DNA from: Candidatus Aminicenantota bacterium
Lineage (GTDB): Bacteria > Acidobacteriota > UBA4820 > DSQY01
Assembly: GCA_027365515.1 (NCBI GenBank)
Contig: DAHXMK010000022.1
Coordinates: 1 to 32,469, forward strand
Length of the DNA: 32,469 nucleotides
Direction: 5' to 3'
Each line of letters opens with the position of its first letter. Position 1 is the stretch's first letter. The position numbers and the translations under genes were made by a program. Of this stretch, positions 8,774 through 15,558 are shown piece after piece. Under the pieces are notes generated by a model. The model was not told the origin of the DNA, did not search any database, and saw only the letters and a list, made by a program, of their open reading frames with translations.

Positions 8774-11700
8774 CGCTTTCGCTCAGTGAAGCGCTGGATA
8801 AGGCGCGGGAAAGGCTGGCGTTTCTTTCGGTTGCCGCGCCAAGCCGCAAGGAGGGCGGGGATTCCGCCAGCGAGGAAGCGTATTCATTTCTCGCGGAGGC
8901 TTTTTATATGGTCACCGCCGCTGGGATGGCCGGAAGCGCCCAGAAGAACAACTTCATCAAGGAGCTTGCGCAACGTGCGATTGCCGCGATGCAGGACCCA
9001 TCTATGGAAAACCACGCGGGGTTCCAGGGACGACTCTTCGCGCGCTACAGGGATCTTTTCGCCCAAGTATTCCCCGTCCATGGCGCCAGCCGGGACTTGG
9101 TACCGCTTTATCTTAGAAAGTACCAGCAGATACTTGACGACATGGCCCATCTCTCCTCGCTCCAACCCTCCGCCAGAAAAGGTCCTGATGTCGAAAGGGC
9201 TCTCGTTGATGCCTTGACCTTCTTTGTCAACAACTGGACGGGGGCTCTCGCTATCGTCAGGCCTTCATCTCAGACGATGGAAGCTCCGGAGGTGGAGGTG
9301 CTGCCAGGGAACAACGGGCTGGCGGTCTCCAGGCTGAAAAGCCTCTCGCGCCAGATCAGGGATGGGTTGTATCTAGTGCACGAAACGGTTCCACCCCTTC
9401 CGCTTTATCCCTTTTTCTTCACGGACGAGAACAAATCATATATTTTCAGGATGCTGACCTCCGAAGGAGTATTCTACAGGGCCCTTGGCTCCGACGGCTA
9501 CAGCCTGATGTTCGCCACGCAGCTTGTCATGGACTTGGCCGAGTCGCTACTCAGGCTGGGTGCCTACGGGAAGGCTATCAACCTTTACAGAATCGCCGGC
9601 GGCAAAAATAGAGAGGCCGCCCTCTACGCATCGGTCCTAACACACTGCTTAAATGCCCAGGACTATTCGTCCCGCGGAGAGCCGGCGAGAGCGGTAGGGG
9701 AGTGGGAACTCGCCCTGACCGTCAAGCCTGACTACCCGGTCCTTTACCATGAAATGGCTAACGACTGCCTCGCCGCCAATAGGCCGCAGCAAGCTATATC
9801 AGCCTTGAACAGGCTCCTTGAAAGGTTCCCCGTCAGCGATGAAGCTTATGTATCGTTGGGCGACGTTTACGCCGCCAAAGCGGATTGGGGAAGGGCCCAG
9901 CGAGCCTACGAAAAGGCTATGATTCTCAATCCGCACCATCCTGCCGCATCCGAAAAACGCCAGGTGGCGCGAATCAAGCTTGAGGCGAAAGGAGCCGCTG
10001 AAGCAGGAGAGAAGGGGAGCACTCCGCAGGAAGAGTTGGTTTCTTCTCTAACGGACTTGGTAGCTAACAGGCCCAGAGTGGCGCTGGCGGGAAGGGAAGC
10101 TGAAGTAGCGCAGATCATCGAAGTTCTTTCTTGCCGCGATAAAAGAAACGCCTTGTTGGTAGGGGAGGCGGGAGTAGGCAAAACGGCCATTGTTGAAGAA
10201 GTGGCTTTGCGCCTGCATGAAGGCACGGCGCCCGAGCACCTGAAAGGAAAGCGAGTCCAATCCATTAACGTTCCGGCTTTGATCGCGGGAGCCAGATTTC
10301 GTGGCCAGTTCGAGGAACGCGTTCTTGATCTCGTAAGAAAGCTGCGGGAGAAAGGCGAGTTGGCCGTCATCGAAAACATGCACCAGCTCGTTCACACGGG
10401 CGGGTCGCGCGGGGCATCGCTGGATTCGGCGGCGCTCCTGAGCCCCGCGCTCTCGCGGGGCGAAATACAGGTCATAGGAACCACCGACGAGGAGGCGCTC
10501 TCGAACCTGCTCGAGAAAGACCCGTCGCTTCTTAAGAACTTTCACGTCATTCGAATAGAGGAACTGCCTCTAGAGGAAATCAAGAAGGTTTTGTGCCTGC
10601 GGCGCCCTGTTTATGAGGCTTACCATACCGTCTCGATTCCCTCGGGACTATTTGAAAACAGCCTCGACCTGATCCGGGCCTCGATAAATACGAGGTGTCT
10701 CCCAGAGAGCGCGCTCGACTTGATGGATCGCGCCGCTGCGCGCGTCGCGATGCGCGAGCCGTCCGGAGAATGTCTAGAAGTGACGCGAGAGGACATGCTC
10801 CAGACCCTCGCGGAGATGTCCGGTGTCTCATTGGACCGGTTGGCTCTTCTCAGCCACGATCGGCTTGCGAACATTGAACATATGCTCTCGGAAAAAGTAG
10901 TCGGGCAGGAGCGGGCCGTAAGCGCGGTAAGCAGGGTTGTGCGAAGCTGCAAGCTTGGCATGGACCTGGACGCGGACAGGCCAGACGGCGTCTTCCTTTT
11001 CGTGGGTCCCACTGGCGTAGGAAAAACCGAACTGGCAAAGCGCCTTGCCGAAGTTCTTTTCGGCGACGAGGAAAAGCTGATTCGCATTGACATGAGCGAA
11101 TACATGGAACGCATCAGCACTTCGAGGCTGATAGGCACGGCTCCGGGTTACGTCGGATATTACGATCAGAACCAGCTCGCCGACCGCGTCAGGCGCAATC
11201 CTTATTGCGTAGTCCTCTTTGACGAGGTCGAGAAGGCCGACCCCCAGGTCATGAACCTTTTCCTCCAAATATTTGATGCCGGCCGGCTAACCGACGGGAA
11301 AGGCCGAACCGTAAGATTCCACCACTCCACGATTATTATGACCAGCAATATTGGGACGGAGATGTTCTCTCATGGAATGCTCGGATACCGGGAGGAAACT
11401 GGCTCCTCTGGCCTGGACGAAGCTGTCATGAGGCAAGTCCGCTCGAATTTCGCCCCGGAATTTTTGAACCGCGTTGACGAAATAATAACGTTTGACAGCC
11501 TCGGTCCGGAGACAATGGAGTCCATTGTTGACCTCCAGCTGCAGGACCTGAAAGAGCGGCTTGCCCGGCAGGGAAAATCGCTGATACTCTCTTCCGGCGC
11601 CAAAAGACTCTTGGCAAGCCTGGGCTACTCATCGGAGTACGGCGCGCGAAACATAGGAAGAATTCTCAGGCGCCATGTCTCGGAACCGCTGGCACTTCTT

Positions 11701-11853
11701 TCGCTTAAGCCCGAATGGCCGTCTGCGGGAAGAATTCTTGCCGAAGCAAGCGGTGGTGCTATCAAGATTTCTCTTTGGCGCGACGCCGATAAGATCGAAG
11801 CAGAAATGAACCAAGCCGAAGCAGCCGCGACCGAAGAGAAGAGGGGATATTAA
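8770..11853 (+). CDS. TPR-ClpB/ClpC-like AAA+ protein with degenerate first ATPase domain
   Basis: This 1027-residue protein starts at a TTG that overlaps the preceding TGA (TTGA), with GGAAGG just upstream. Residues 1-400 are not a Clp N-domain; they are helical, with TPR-like repeats around 260-400 (for example the YVSLGDVYAAKADWGRAQRA region). D1 follows: Walker A GEAGVGKT (464-471) is intact. Its Walker B reads VIENMH (residues 534-535 are Glu-Asn instead of Asp-Glu), and the Arg-finger segment reads LLKNF where ClpB has ERRF. D2 looks fully competent: GPTGVGKT (746-753), LFDEVEK (818-819), SNIG sensor, pore loop GYVGYY and finger FLNRVDE. The long ClpB middle domain is absent. An MLGYREE loop after SNIG sits where ClpC carries its VGF loop. 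Probably a cytosolic unfoldase or remodeller acting with the two upstream gene products. Confidence 0.9.
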   Translation: MTLSLSEALDKARERLAFLSVAAPSRKEGGDSASEEAYSFLAEAFYMVTAAGMAGSAQKNNFIKELAQRAIAAMQDPSMENHAGFQGRLFARYRDLFAQVFPVHGASRDLVPLYLRKYQQILDDMAHLSSLQPSARKGPDVERALVDALTFFVNNWTGALAIVRPSSQTMEAPEVEVLPGNNGLAVSRLKSLSRQIRDGLYLVHETVPPLPLYPFFFTDENKSYIFRMLTSEGVFYRALGSDGYSLMFATQLVMDLAESLLRLGAYGKAINLYRIAGGKNREAALYASVLTHCLNAQDYSSRGEPARAVGEWELALTVKPDYPVLYHEMANDCLAANRPQQAISALNRLLERFPVSDEAYVSLGDVYAAKADWGRAQRAYEKAMILNPHHPAASEKRQVARIKLEAKGAAEAGEKGSTPQEELVSSLTDLVANRPRVALAGREAEVAQIIEVLSCRDKRNALLVGEAGVGKTAIVEEVALRLHEGTAPEHLKGKRVQSINVPALIAGARFRGQFEERVLDLVRKLREKGELAVIENMHQLVHTGGSRGASLDSAALLSPALSRGEIQVIGTTDEEALSNLLEKDPSLLKNFHVIRIEELPLEEIKKVLCLRRPVYEAYHTVSIPSGLFENSLDLIRASINTRCLPESALDLMDRAAARVAMREPSGECLEVTREDMLQTLAEMSGVSLDRLALLSHDRLANIEHMLSEKVVGQERAVSAVSRVVRSCKLGMDLDADRPDGVFLFVGPTGVGKTELAKRLAEVLFGDEEKLIRIDMSEYMERISTSRLIGTAPGYVGYYDQNQLADRVRRNPYCVVLFDEVEKADPQVMNLFLQIFDAGRLTDGKGRTVRFHHSTIIMTSNIGTEMFSHGMLGYREETGSSGLDEAVMRQVRSNFAPEFLNRVDEIITFDSLGPETMESIVDLQLQDLKERLARQGKSLILSSGAKRLLASLGYSSEYGARNIGRILRRHVSEPLALLSLKPEWPSAGRILAEASGGAIKISLWRDADKIEAEMNQAEAAATEEKRGY

Positions 11854-11922
11854 AGCCGATGGTCCTGGTTACTGTTGCGCCGCTCAAGCATCTGTATTAC
11901 CCTTTGAAAGGAGGGTCCGCAG

Positions 11923-12108
11923 ATGTTGGACCGAGTGCTCCGAGGAATTGGTGGGCTCTTAGTGGTTTTGAGCGTGACGCTTGGATACTTCGTTCATCCG
12001 GCCTTCTATTTTTTTACGGCGTTCGTAGGGTTGAACTTGTTCCAGTCCGCTTTCACTAACTGGTGTCCCATGATGCAGCTTCTTAAGAAAGCTGGCGTAT
12101 CACATTGA
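11923..12108 (+). CDS. DUF2892/YgaP-type small membrane protein
   Basis: This 61-residue protein has two hydrophobic segments and ends FVGLNLFQSAFTNWCPMMQLLKKAGV. That is the signature of the DUF2892 domain, which also forms the membrane part of YgaP-type rhodaneses. AAAGGAGG at 11907-11914 precedes ATG 11923. It leads a redox-flavoured cluster (31-residue peptide, thioredoxin, zinc ribbon). The conserved WCP Cys suggests sulfur or redox chemistry at the membrane; this is inference. The overlapping 66-residue frame at 11859 is a shadow. Confidence 0.85.
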   Translation: MLDRVLRGIGGLLVVLSVTLGYFVHPAFYFFTAFVGLNLFQSAFTNWCPMMQLLKKAGVSH

Positions 12109-12200
12109 CAACAAGGGATTTTATCACCCTAGCCTTGGTCCTTGGGGCTTGGTACATTGTCAACCGTTTCCTGCTGCCCAGAATGGGCGTAAGTACTTGA
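12105..12200 (+). CDS. Very small (31-residue) single-span membrane protein
   Basis: A TTG start at 12105 overlaps the TGA of the DUF2892 gene (TTGA). The frame encodes 31 residues: MTTRDF, then a hydrophobic stretch ITLALVLGAWYIV, then NRFLLPRMGVST. The AAGAAAG run about 15 bases upstream is a poor ribosome binding site, so initiation would depend on coupling to the upstream gene. Three features suggest a real gene: the four-base overlap, the transmembrane-like composition and the clean end just before the thioredoxin leader. Length alone makes this tentative. Function unknown; a partner of the DUF2892 protein or thioredoxin is plausible. Confidence 0.55.
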   Translation: MTTRDFITLALVLGAWYIVNRFLLPRMGVST

Positions 12201-12255
12201 AGTGCCAACGCATGCGAGGTCGAGTTCGACCCCACGAAAACAGGGAGGAAAGATA

Positions 12256-12582
12256 ATGGCTCACAACGTAAGTGAAATCACCGACGCGACCTTTCAGACG
12301 GAAGTCCTCGATTCTTCAACGCCTGTCGTTGTTGACTTTTGGGCGCCATGGTGCGGCCCGTGCAGGATGGTAGCCCCGGTTATGGAGGAATTGGCGGGCG
12401 AAATGGCTGGACAGGCCAAATTCACTAAAATGAACATAGATGACAATCCCACCACTCCCAATCGGTTTGGCATAATGGCCATTCCAACGCTGCTTGTTTT
12501 TAAGGGCGGCCAGCTAGTCGGCCAGCACGTTGGTGCTCTTAGCAAGCCGGCCCTGAAGGGGATGATACAGAAGTCGCTGTAA
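12256..12582 (+). CDS. trxA: Thioredoxin
   Basis: This 108-residue classical thioredoxin has FWAPWCGPC with both redox Cys residues, followed by RMVAPVMEELA, and the cis-Pro segment MAIPTLLVFKGG. It is a cytosolic disulfide reductase that serves reductases such as MsrB, itself encoded further along this window. AGGGAGGAAAG precedes ATG 12256; the in-frame start at 12202 would add an unlikely basic 18-residue leader. It lies between the small membrane genes and a zinc ribbon gene, probably co-transcribed. Confidence 0.96.
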   Translation: MAHNVSEITDATFQTEVLDSSTPVVVDFWAPWCGPCRMVAPVMEELAGEMAGQAKFTKMNIDDNPTTPNRFGIMAIPTLLVFKGGQLVGQHVGALSKPALKGMIQKSL

Positions 12583-12597
12583 CTTTAAGGACTAAAG

Positions 12598-12807
12598 ATG
12601 CCTATATATGAGTACCGCTGCAGTGATTGCGGCGTAAAATTCGAAAAATTGGTGTTTAAGAAAGACGCGCCCGTCCCGGCGTGCCCATCGTGCAGGTCAG
12701 CGAAGGTCGCCAAGTTGATGTCCGTCCCGTCAGTTGGAGGATCGGCGGGGACCGCTTCATGTGGCGCTGCACGATCTGGTGGAGGGTGCGGCAGCGGCTT
12801 TAGTTGA
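12598..12807 (+). CDS. FmdB-type zinc ribbon protein
   Basis: This 69-residue protein begins MPIYEYRCSDCGVKFEKL and contains a second CPSC pair, the four-Cys zinc ribbon of the FmdB/CxxC_CxxC_SSSS regulatory family. It ends in a Gly/Ser/Cys-rich tail (SGGGCGSGF). The family is often called putative regulatory protein, but its role is not established. It starts 15 bases after the thioredoxin stop and closes the cluster before a terminator. Confidence 0.9.
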   Translation: MPIYEYRCSDCGVKFEKLVFKKDAPVPACPSCRSAKVAKLMSVPSVGGSAGTASCGAARSGGGCGSGFS

Positions 12808-12864
12808 GCGGGTTGAGTCTATCGGGCGCCGTGAGCGCCTGTGATGTTTCTGAAGACGAAAAGG

Positions 12865-12891
12865 GGCCCCTGAAAGTAGAGGGGCCTTCTT
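12865..12891 (+). terminator. Rho-independent terminator of the thioredoxin cluster
   Basis: GGCCCCT (12865-12871) pairs with AGGGGCC (12880-12886) around an 8-base loop, followed by TTCTT. It lies 57 bases after the zinc ribbon gene. A smaller hairpin (GGCGC/GCGCC at 12825-12839) precedes it. Confidence 0.65.
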
Positions 12892-13295
12892 AATATAAAT
12901 GGCCCAAGGTACGTACGTCTGATAAGATATCTTATGTCTATATATTGGCGCTGACAGGGCTGTGTCCTTCAGCATTAACTCTCCCGGTCTCTCGCTTCGT
13001 AATCTCGGCAATTCGTGCAGACCACTTCGAACATTAACCATCACGGCGAATGCCCTGATGCATTACCCTGCAACATAAGCCGGTTGTCAGACGTTTTATC
13101 ATATTTCAGATCATATTGATAGCCGTTTAATATAACCATTTCAACTAATTATTGGATATTTATTGATTATACTGGTAAATAATCGGCAATATCTCATGAA
13201 AGAAAAGATATTATTGTTAGCTCAGTAACGAGTAATATCGTGTGTATTTGCTTAGTTATCAATGTATAATCAATTCTTACTAAGTAATATACTGG
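12892..13295. other. AT-rich stretch with no recognisable gene
   Basis: These 404 bases lie between convergent genes and are much richer in A/T than the rest of the window, especially 13080-13295. I find no convincing gene on either strand. A perfect 14-base palindrome, ATAAGATATCTTAT, lies at 12922-12935, next to the alternating ACGTACGT at 12911-12918. It could be a decayed insertion, a recombination scar, or a spacer with an unknown binding site. Confidence 0.5.
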
Positions 13296-13913
13296 CTAAA
13301 GACGACCAATTTTAGGCAGCAATTCAACTAACGAGGCAATACCTTTTTGAATAACGGGCAAGGATGATGAAAGGAGGGACCCTGGAGTCGCGGCCACTCC
13401 CCTACTCTCATTGACGATAACTTCATCGGGGGCTACTTCCATGCAGCTCTTGCCAGATGGCCAGGGCCCAAAAAGCGTTGTCACTATGAATTCTGCGAGG
13501 CTTATCGCTCCAATTGATCCTCCAGATGAGGCGGTTTCAAGAAGAAATTGGGCAACCTCAGGGTGAATTGTACGAGGATTATTCATGTCACCAAAATTGG
13601 TGATCCAATTCTTGACGGCGCCTTGGCCGCCGGGCAAGACAACGCCATTAAGGAGTTTGGGCGATATCTCTTTTAACAAGAACAGCTTGCCTTTCACTAA
13701 GCGAGACGCTTCTGTATATTGCGACCGAGACTGCTCTGAAATATCAAGCATAGTTGAATGGTCGCAAACTTGGAATTGCGGCTCCTCGATTGATAGATAC
13801 ACGACGTCATAGCCCGCTCTCTGTAATTCCAGAGTGGCAAGGACGGCCTCATGCACGTCACTACCGTCAAGAGCCCCGCAGCCATTTAGAAGAAGCCCGA
13901 ATCGAAGCTTCAC
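13296..13913 (-). CDS. ElbB/ES1-like DJ-1/PfpI-superfamily protein
   Basis: This 205-residue protein matches the ElbB (isoprenoid biosynthesis glyoxalase/ES1) pattern: GLLLNGCGALDGSDVHEAVL near the N-terminus, GVVLPGGQGAVKNW in the middle, then GSIGAISLAEFI. In E. coli ElbB the last segment carries the nucleophile-elbow Cys (GFMCIAPAM); here that position is Ser 138, so the glyoxalase-type thiol chemistry is unlikely. The start is GTG (complement 13911-13913) overlapping the TGA of the DHH gene (GTGA), which implies translational coupling. It is the last gene of the minus-strand run and lies next to an AT-rich stretch. Confidence 0.8.
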   Translation of the reverse strand: MKLRFGLLLNGCGALDGSDVHEAVLATLELQRAGYDVVYLSIEEPQFQVCDHSTMLDISEQSRSQYTEASRLVKGKLFLLKEISPKLLNGVVLPGGQGAVKNWITNFGDMNNPRTIHPEVAQFLLETASSGGSIGAISLAEFIVTTLFGPWPSGKSCMEVAPDEVIVNESRGVAATPGSLLSSSLPVIQKGIASLVELLPKIGRL

Positions 13914-14908
13914 CGCTCGGCCGTCTCGCTTTCTAACGCCGACACAGCCTCTCGTATCAATAGCTCTTCGGCCTCATCTATTGGGATATCCAATCGGACG
14001 CCGGCGGCATTTTGGTGACCGCCCCCACCCCAGGGCGAAACGAAGCGATCAATAGGGAAATTCCCTCTTGAGCGGCATGAGACTTTTGTGTGGTTATTCC
14101 CTAACTCCTTAAAAAAGAAGCCAGCTACGACACCATCAACCTGTACTGTAAAATTAACAAGATCGTCCGCGTCTTCCATCCTGGCCCCGACCTGCCGGAT
14201 CATCTCATGGCGCATCTCTATCCAGGCGACCTTTCCACCAGGCGAACGCCGGAGAGTAGAGAGAATCGCGCCGGTAAGCTTCAGCCGCGTGGGGCTTTGG
14301 CGTTCGAAAATTTCGCTGTATACCCTCTGCGGTTCGACGCCCGCTGAGAGCAACTCCGCCGCAAGCCGGTGAGTTTTCGGGGTAGTGCTTGGATACCTGA
14401 AGCTGCCCGTGTCTGTAAGAATAGCGGCATATAAAGGCTCAGCGATTTCGACGCTGAGCGGAACATCGAGATGATTGATTACCTCCCTAACAATCGCCCC
14501 CGTTGCGCAAGCATCCTCGTCTATGAGGTAAGTTACTCCTTTTTCCTGGTCCAGCCTGTGGTGATCTATGACGATGATCCCTTCACTCTGGCGCGAAAGA
14601 GGCAGAACCGCCCCGAGCCTTTCAAAGGCCCCCATATCAACCACGACGGTCCACGCTGATCTGAAGAGCTCCTCTGGCGCTTGAATATCCCTGGGAGTGA
14701 CTATTTCGGCCGGTTCTTTGAGCAAAAACCTAAGGTTTTCCGGGACTTGGGTGGGATTGATCAGTGCCACTTCCTTGCCGAGGCCTCTAAGCGCCCTCCC
14801 CAAAGCGAGCTGGCTTCCAATGCCGTCTCCGTCACTGGACATATGTGTCGTCACGACGAATTTCTCACAAGAAGCTAATTTCGCAACCACATCTAGAAGC
14901 TGGTTCAT
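13910..14908 (-). CDS. DHH/DHHA1 phosphoesterase, NrnA-like (oligoribonuclease/pAp phosphatase)
   Basis: This 332-residue two-domain protein has a DHH domain with THMSSDGDGIGS (His 22, Asp 26, Asp 28), VVVDMG (Asp 91) and IDHH (115-117), then a DHHA1 domain ending in GGGGHQNAAG. This metal-site set is that of NrnA-type nanoRNases, which degrade short RNA or DNA oligonucleotides and dephosphorylate 3'-phosphoadenosine 5'-phosphate. Its length fits NrnA (about 310-340). AAGGAAGGGG precedes the ATG on the minus strand. It lies 86 bases after the kinase-like gene and overlaps the ElbB-like gene by four bases. Confidence 0.88.
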   Translation of the reverse strand: MNQLLDVVAKLASCEKFVVTTHMSSDGDGIGSQLALGRALRGLGKEVALINPTQVPENLRFLLKEPAEIVTPRDIQAPEELFRSAWTVVVDMGAFERLGAVLPLSRQSEGIIVIDHHRLDQEKGVTYLIDEDACATGAIVREVINHLDVPLSVEIAEPLYAAILTDTGSFRYPSTTPKTHRLAAELLSAGVEPQRVYSEIFERQSPTRLKLTGAILSTLRRSPGGKVAWIEMRHEMIRQVGARMEDADDLVNFTVQVDGVVAGFFFKELGNNHTKVSCRSRGNFPIDRFVSPWGGGGHQNAAGVRLDIPIDEAEELLIREAVSALESETAER

Positions 14909-14994
14909 GGCTCCCCTTCCTTTAACCTCTTATTTTAGCAGGGAATTGTACGCCATGCAAAGAGAACCATACACATAACCACACCAACAACCGC

Positions 14995-15558
14995 CTAGAG
15001 AGCCCCAAGCTTCGCTAGAAGCGCGTTGAGTTCCGATTCCAATGTATCAATTGAGCCATTATTCTCAAGAATATGATCGCTCAGCTTGAGAGTGGCCTCC
15101 AGCTGCTGGCTTGTTGGATCGGATCCGTTCTCTTCGGCCTCCTTCTGAAGAAACGCGTCGAGCCCGGATGTGGCATCTCCAGTACGTCCTCTATCAACCG
15201 CCCGCTGATAACGGACCTCTGGCGATGCGGTAACCCCTAAGAGCATGAACCCTGCCAGCCCCACGCGCAATGCCTGCACCTCTGCAGGGTTGCGAATCGA
15301 ATCCACCACGTCACGTGACCCCAGTCTCGGCAATATCCTTAAAGCCAAAGCGGATGGGCCGCCTTCCCGCCTGATCCTGTTTCCAGTGGCGATCAAGTGG
15401 TCACGGCCAGTGGTTAGGCCTTCAGAAAGAGCCTCCTCCCTTACGATGTCGGAGAGGCTGTGGTATTTGAATCCGCGGCTCTTCAGCATCGCGGCGACCG
15501 TTCCCTTTCCTGAGGCGTTCGGGCCGGTCAGGCCAATTATGAGAGGGGCGCCCGTCAC
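14995..15558 (-). CDS. P-loop nucleoside/nucleotide kinase-like protein (dephospho-CoA kinase or UPF0200-like)
   Basis: This 187-residue protein has a P-loop GLTGPNASGKGT at residues 9-20, then FKYHSLSDIVREEA, RIRREGGPSALALRIL, VVDSIRNPAEV and a ring of Arg residues (RYQRAVDRGRTGD) like a kinase lid. The segment order matches archaeal-type UPF0200/adenylate-kinase-like proteins and is related to CoaE, so the substrate is probably a nucleotide. The exact substrate cannot be read from sequence. The start is GTG, sharing bases with the TGA of the upstream TPR gene (GTGA). Confidence 0.7.
   Translation of the reverse strand: MTGAPLIIGLTGPNASGKGTVAAMLKSRGFKYHSLSDIVREEALSEGLTTGRDHLIATGNRIRREGGPSALALRILPRLGSRDVVDSIRNPAEVQALRVGLAGFMLLGVTASPEVRYQRAVDRGRTGDATSGLDAFLQKEAEENGSDPTSQQLEATLKLSDHILENNGSIDTLESELNALLAKLGAL

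Noticed and set aside
12757..13044. A 95-residue minus-strand frame in the spacer after the zinc ribbon gene
   Set aside because: It crosses the terminator and the zinc ribbon gene in antisense, with no conserved pattern.
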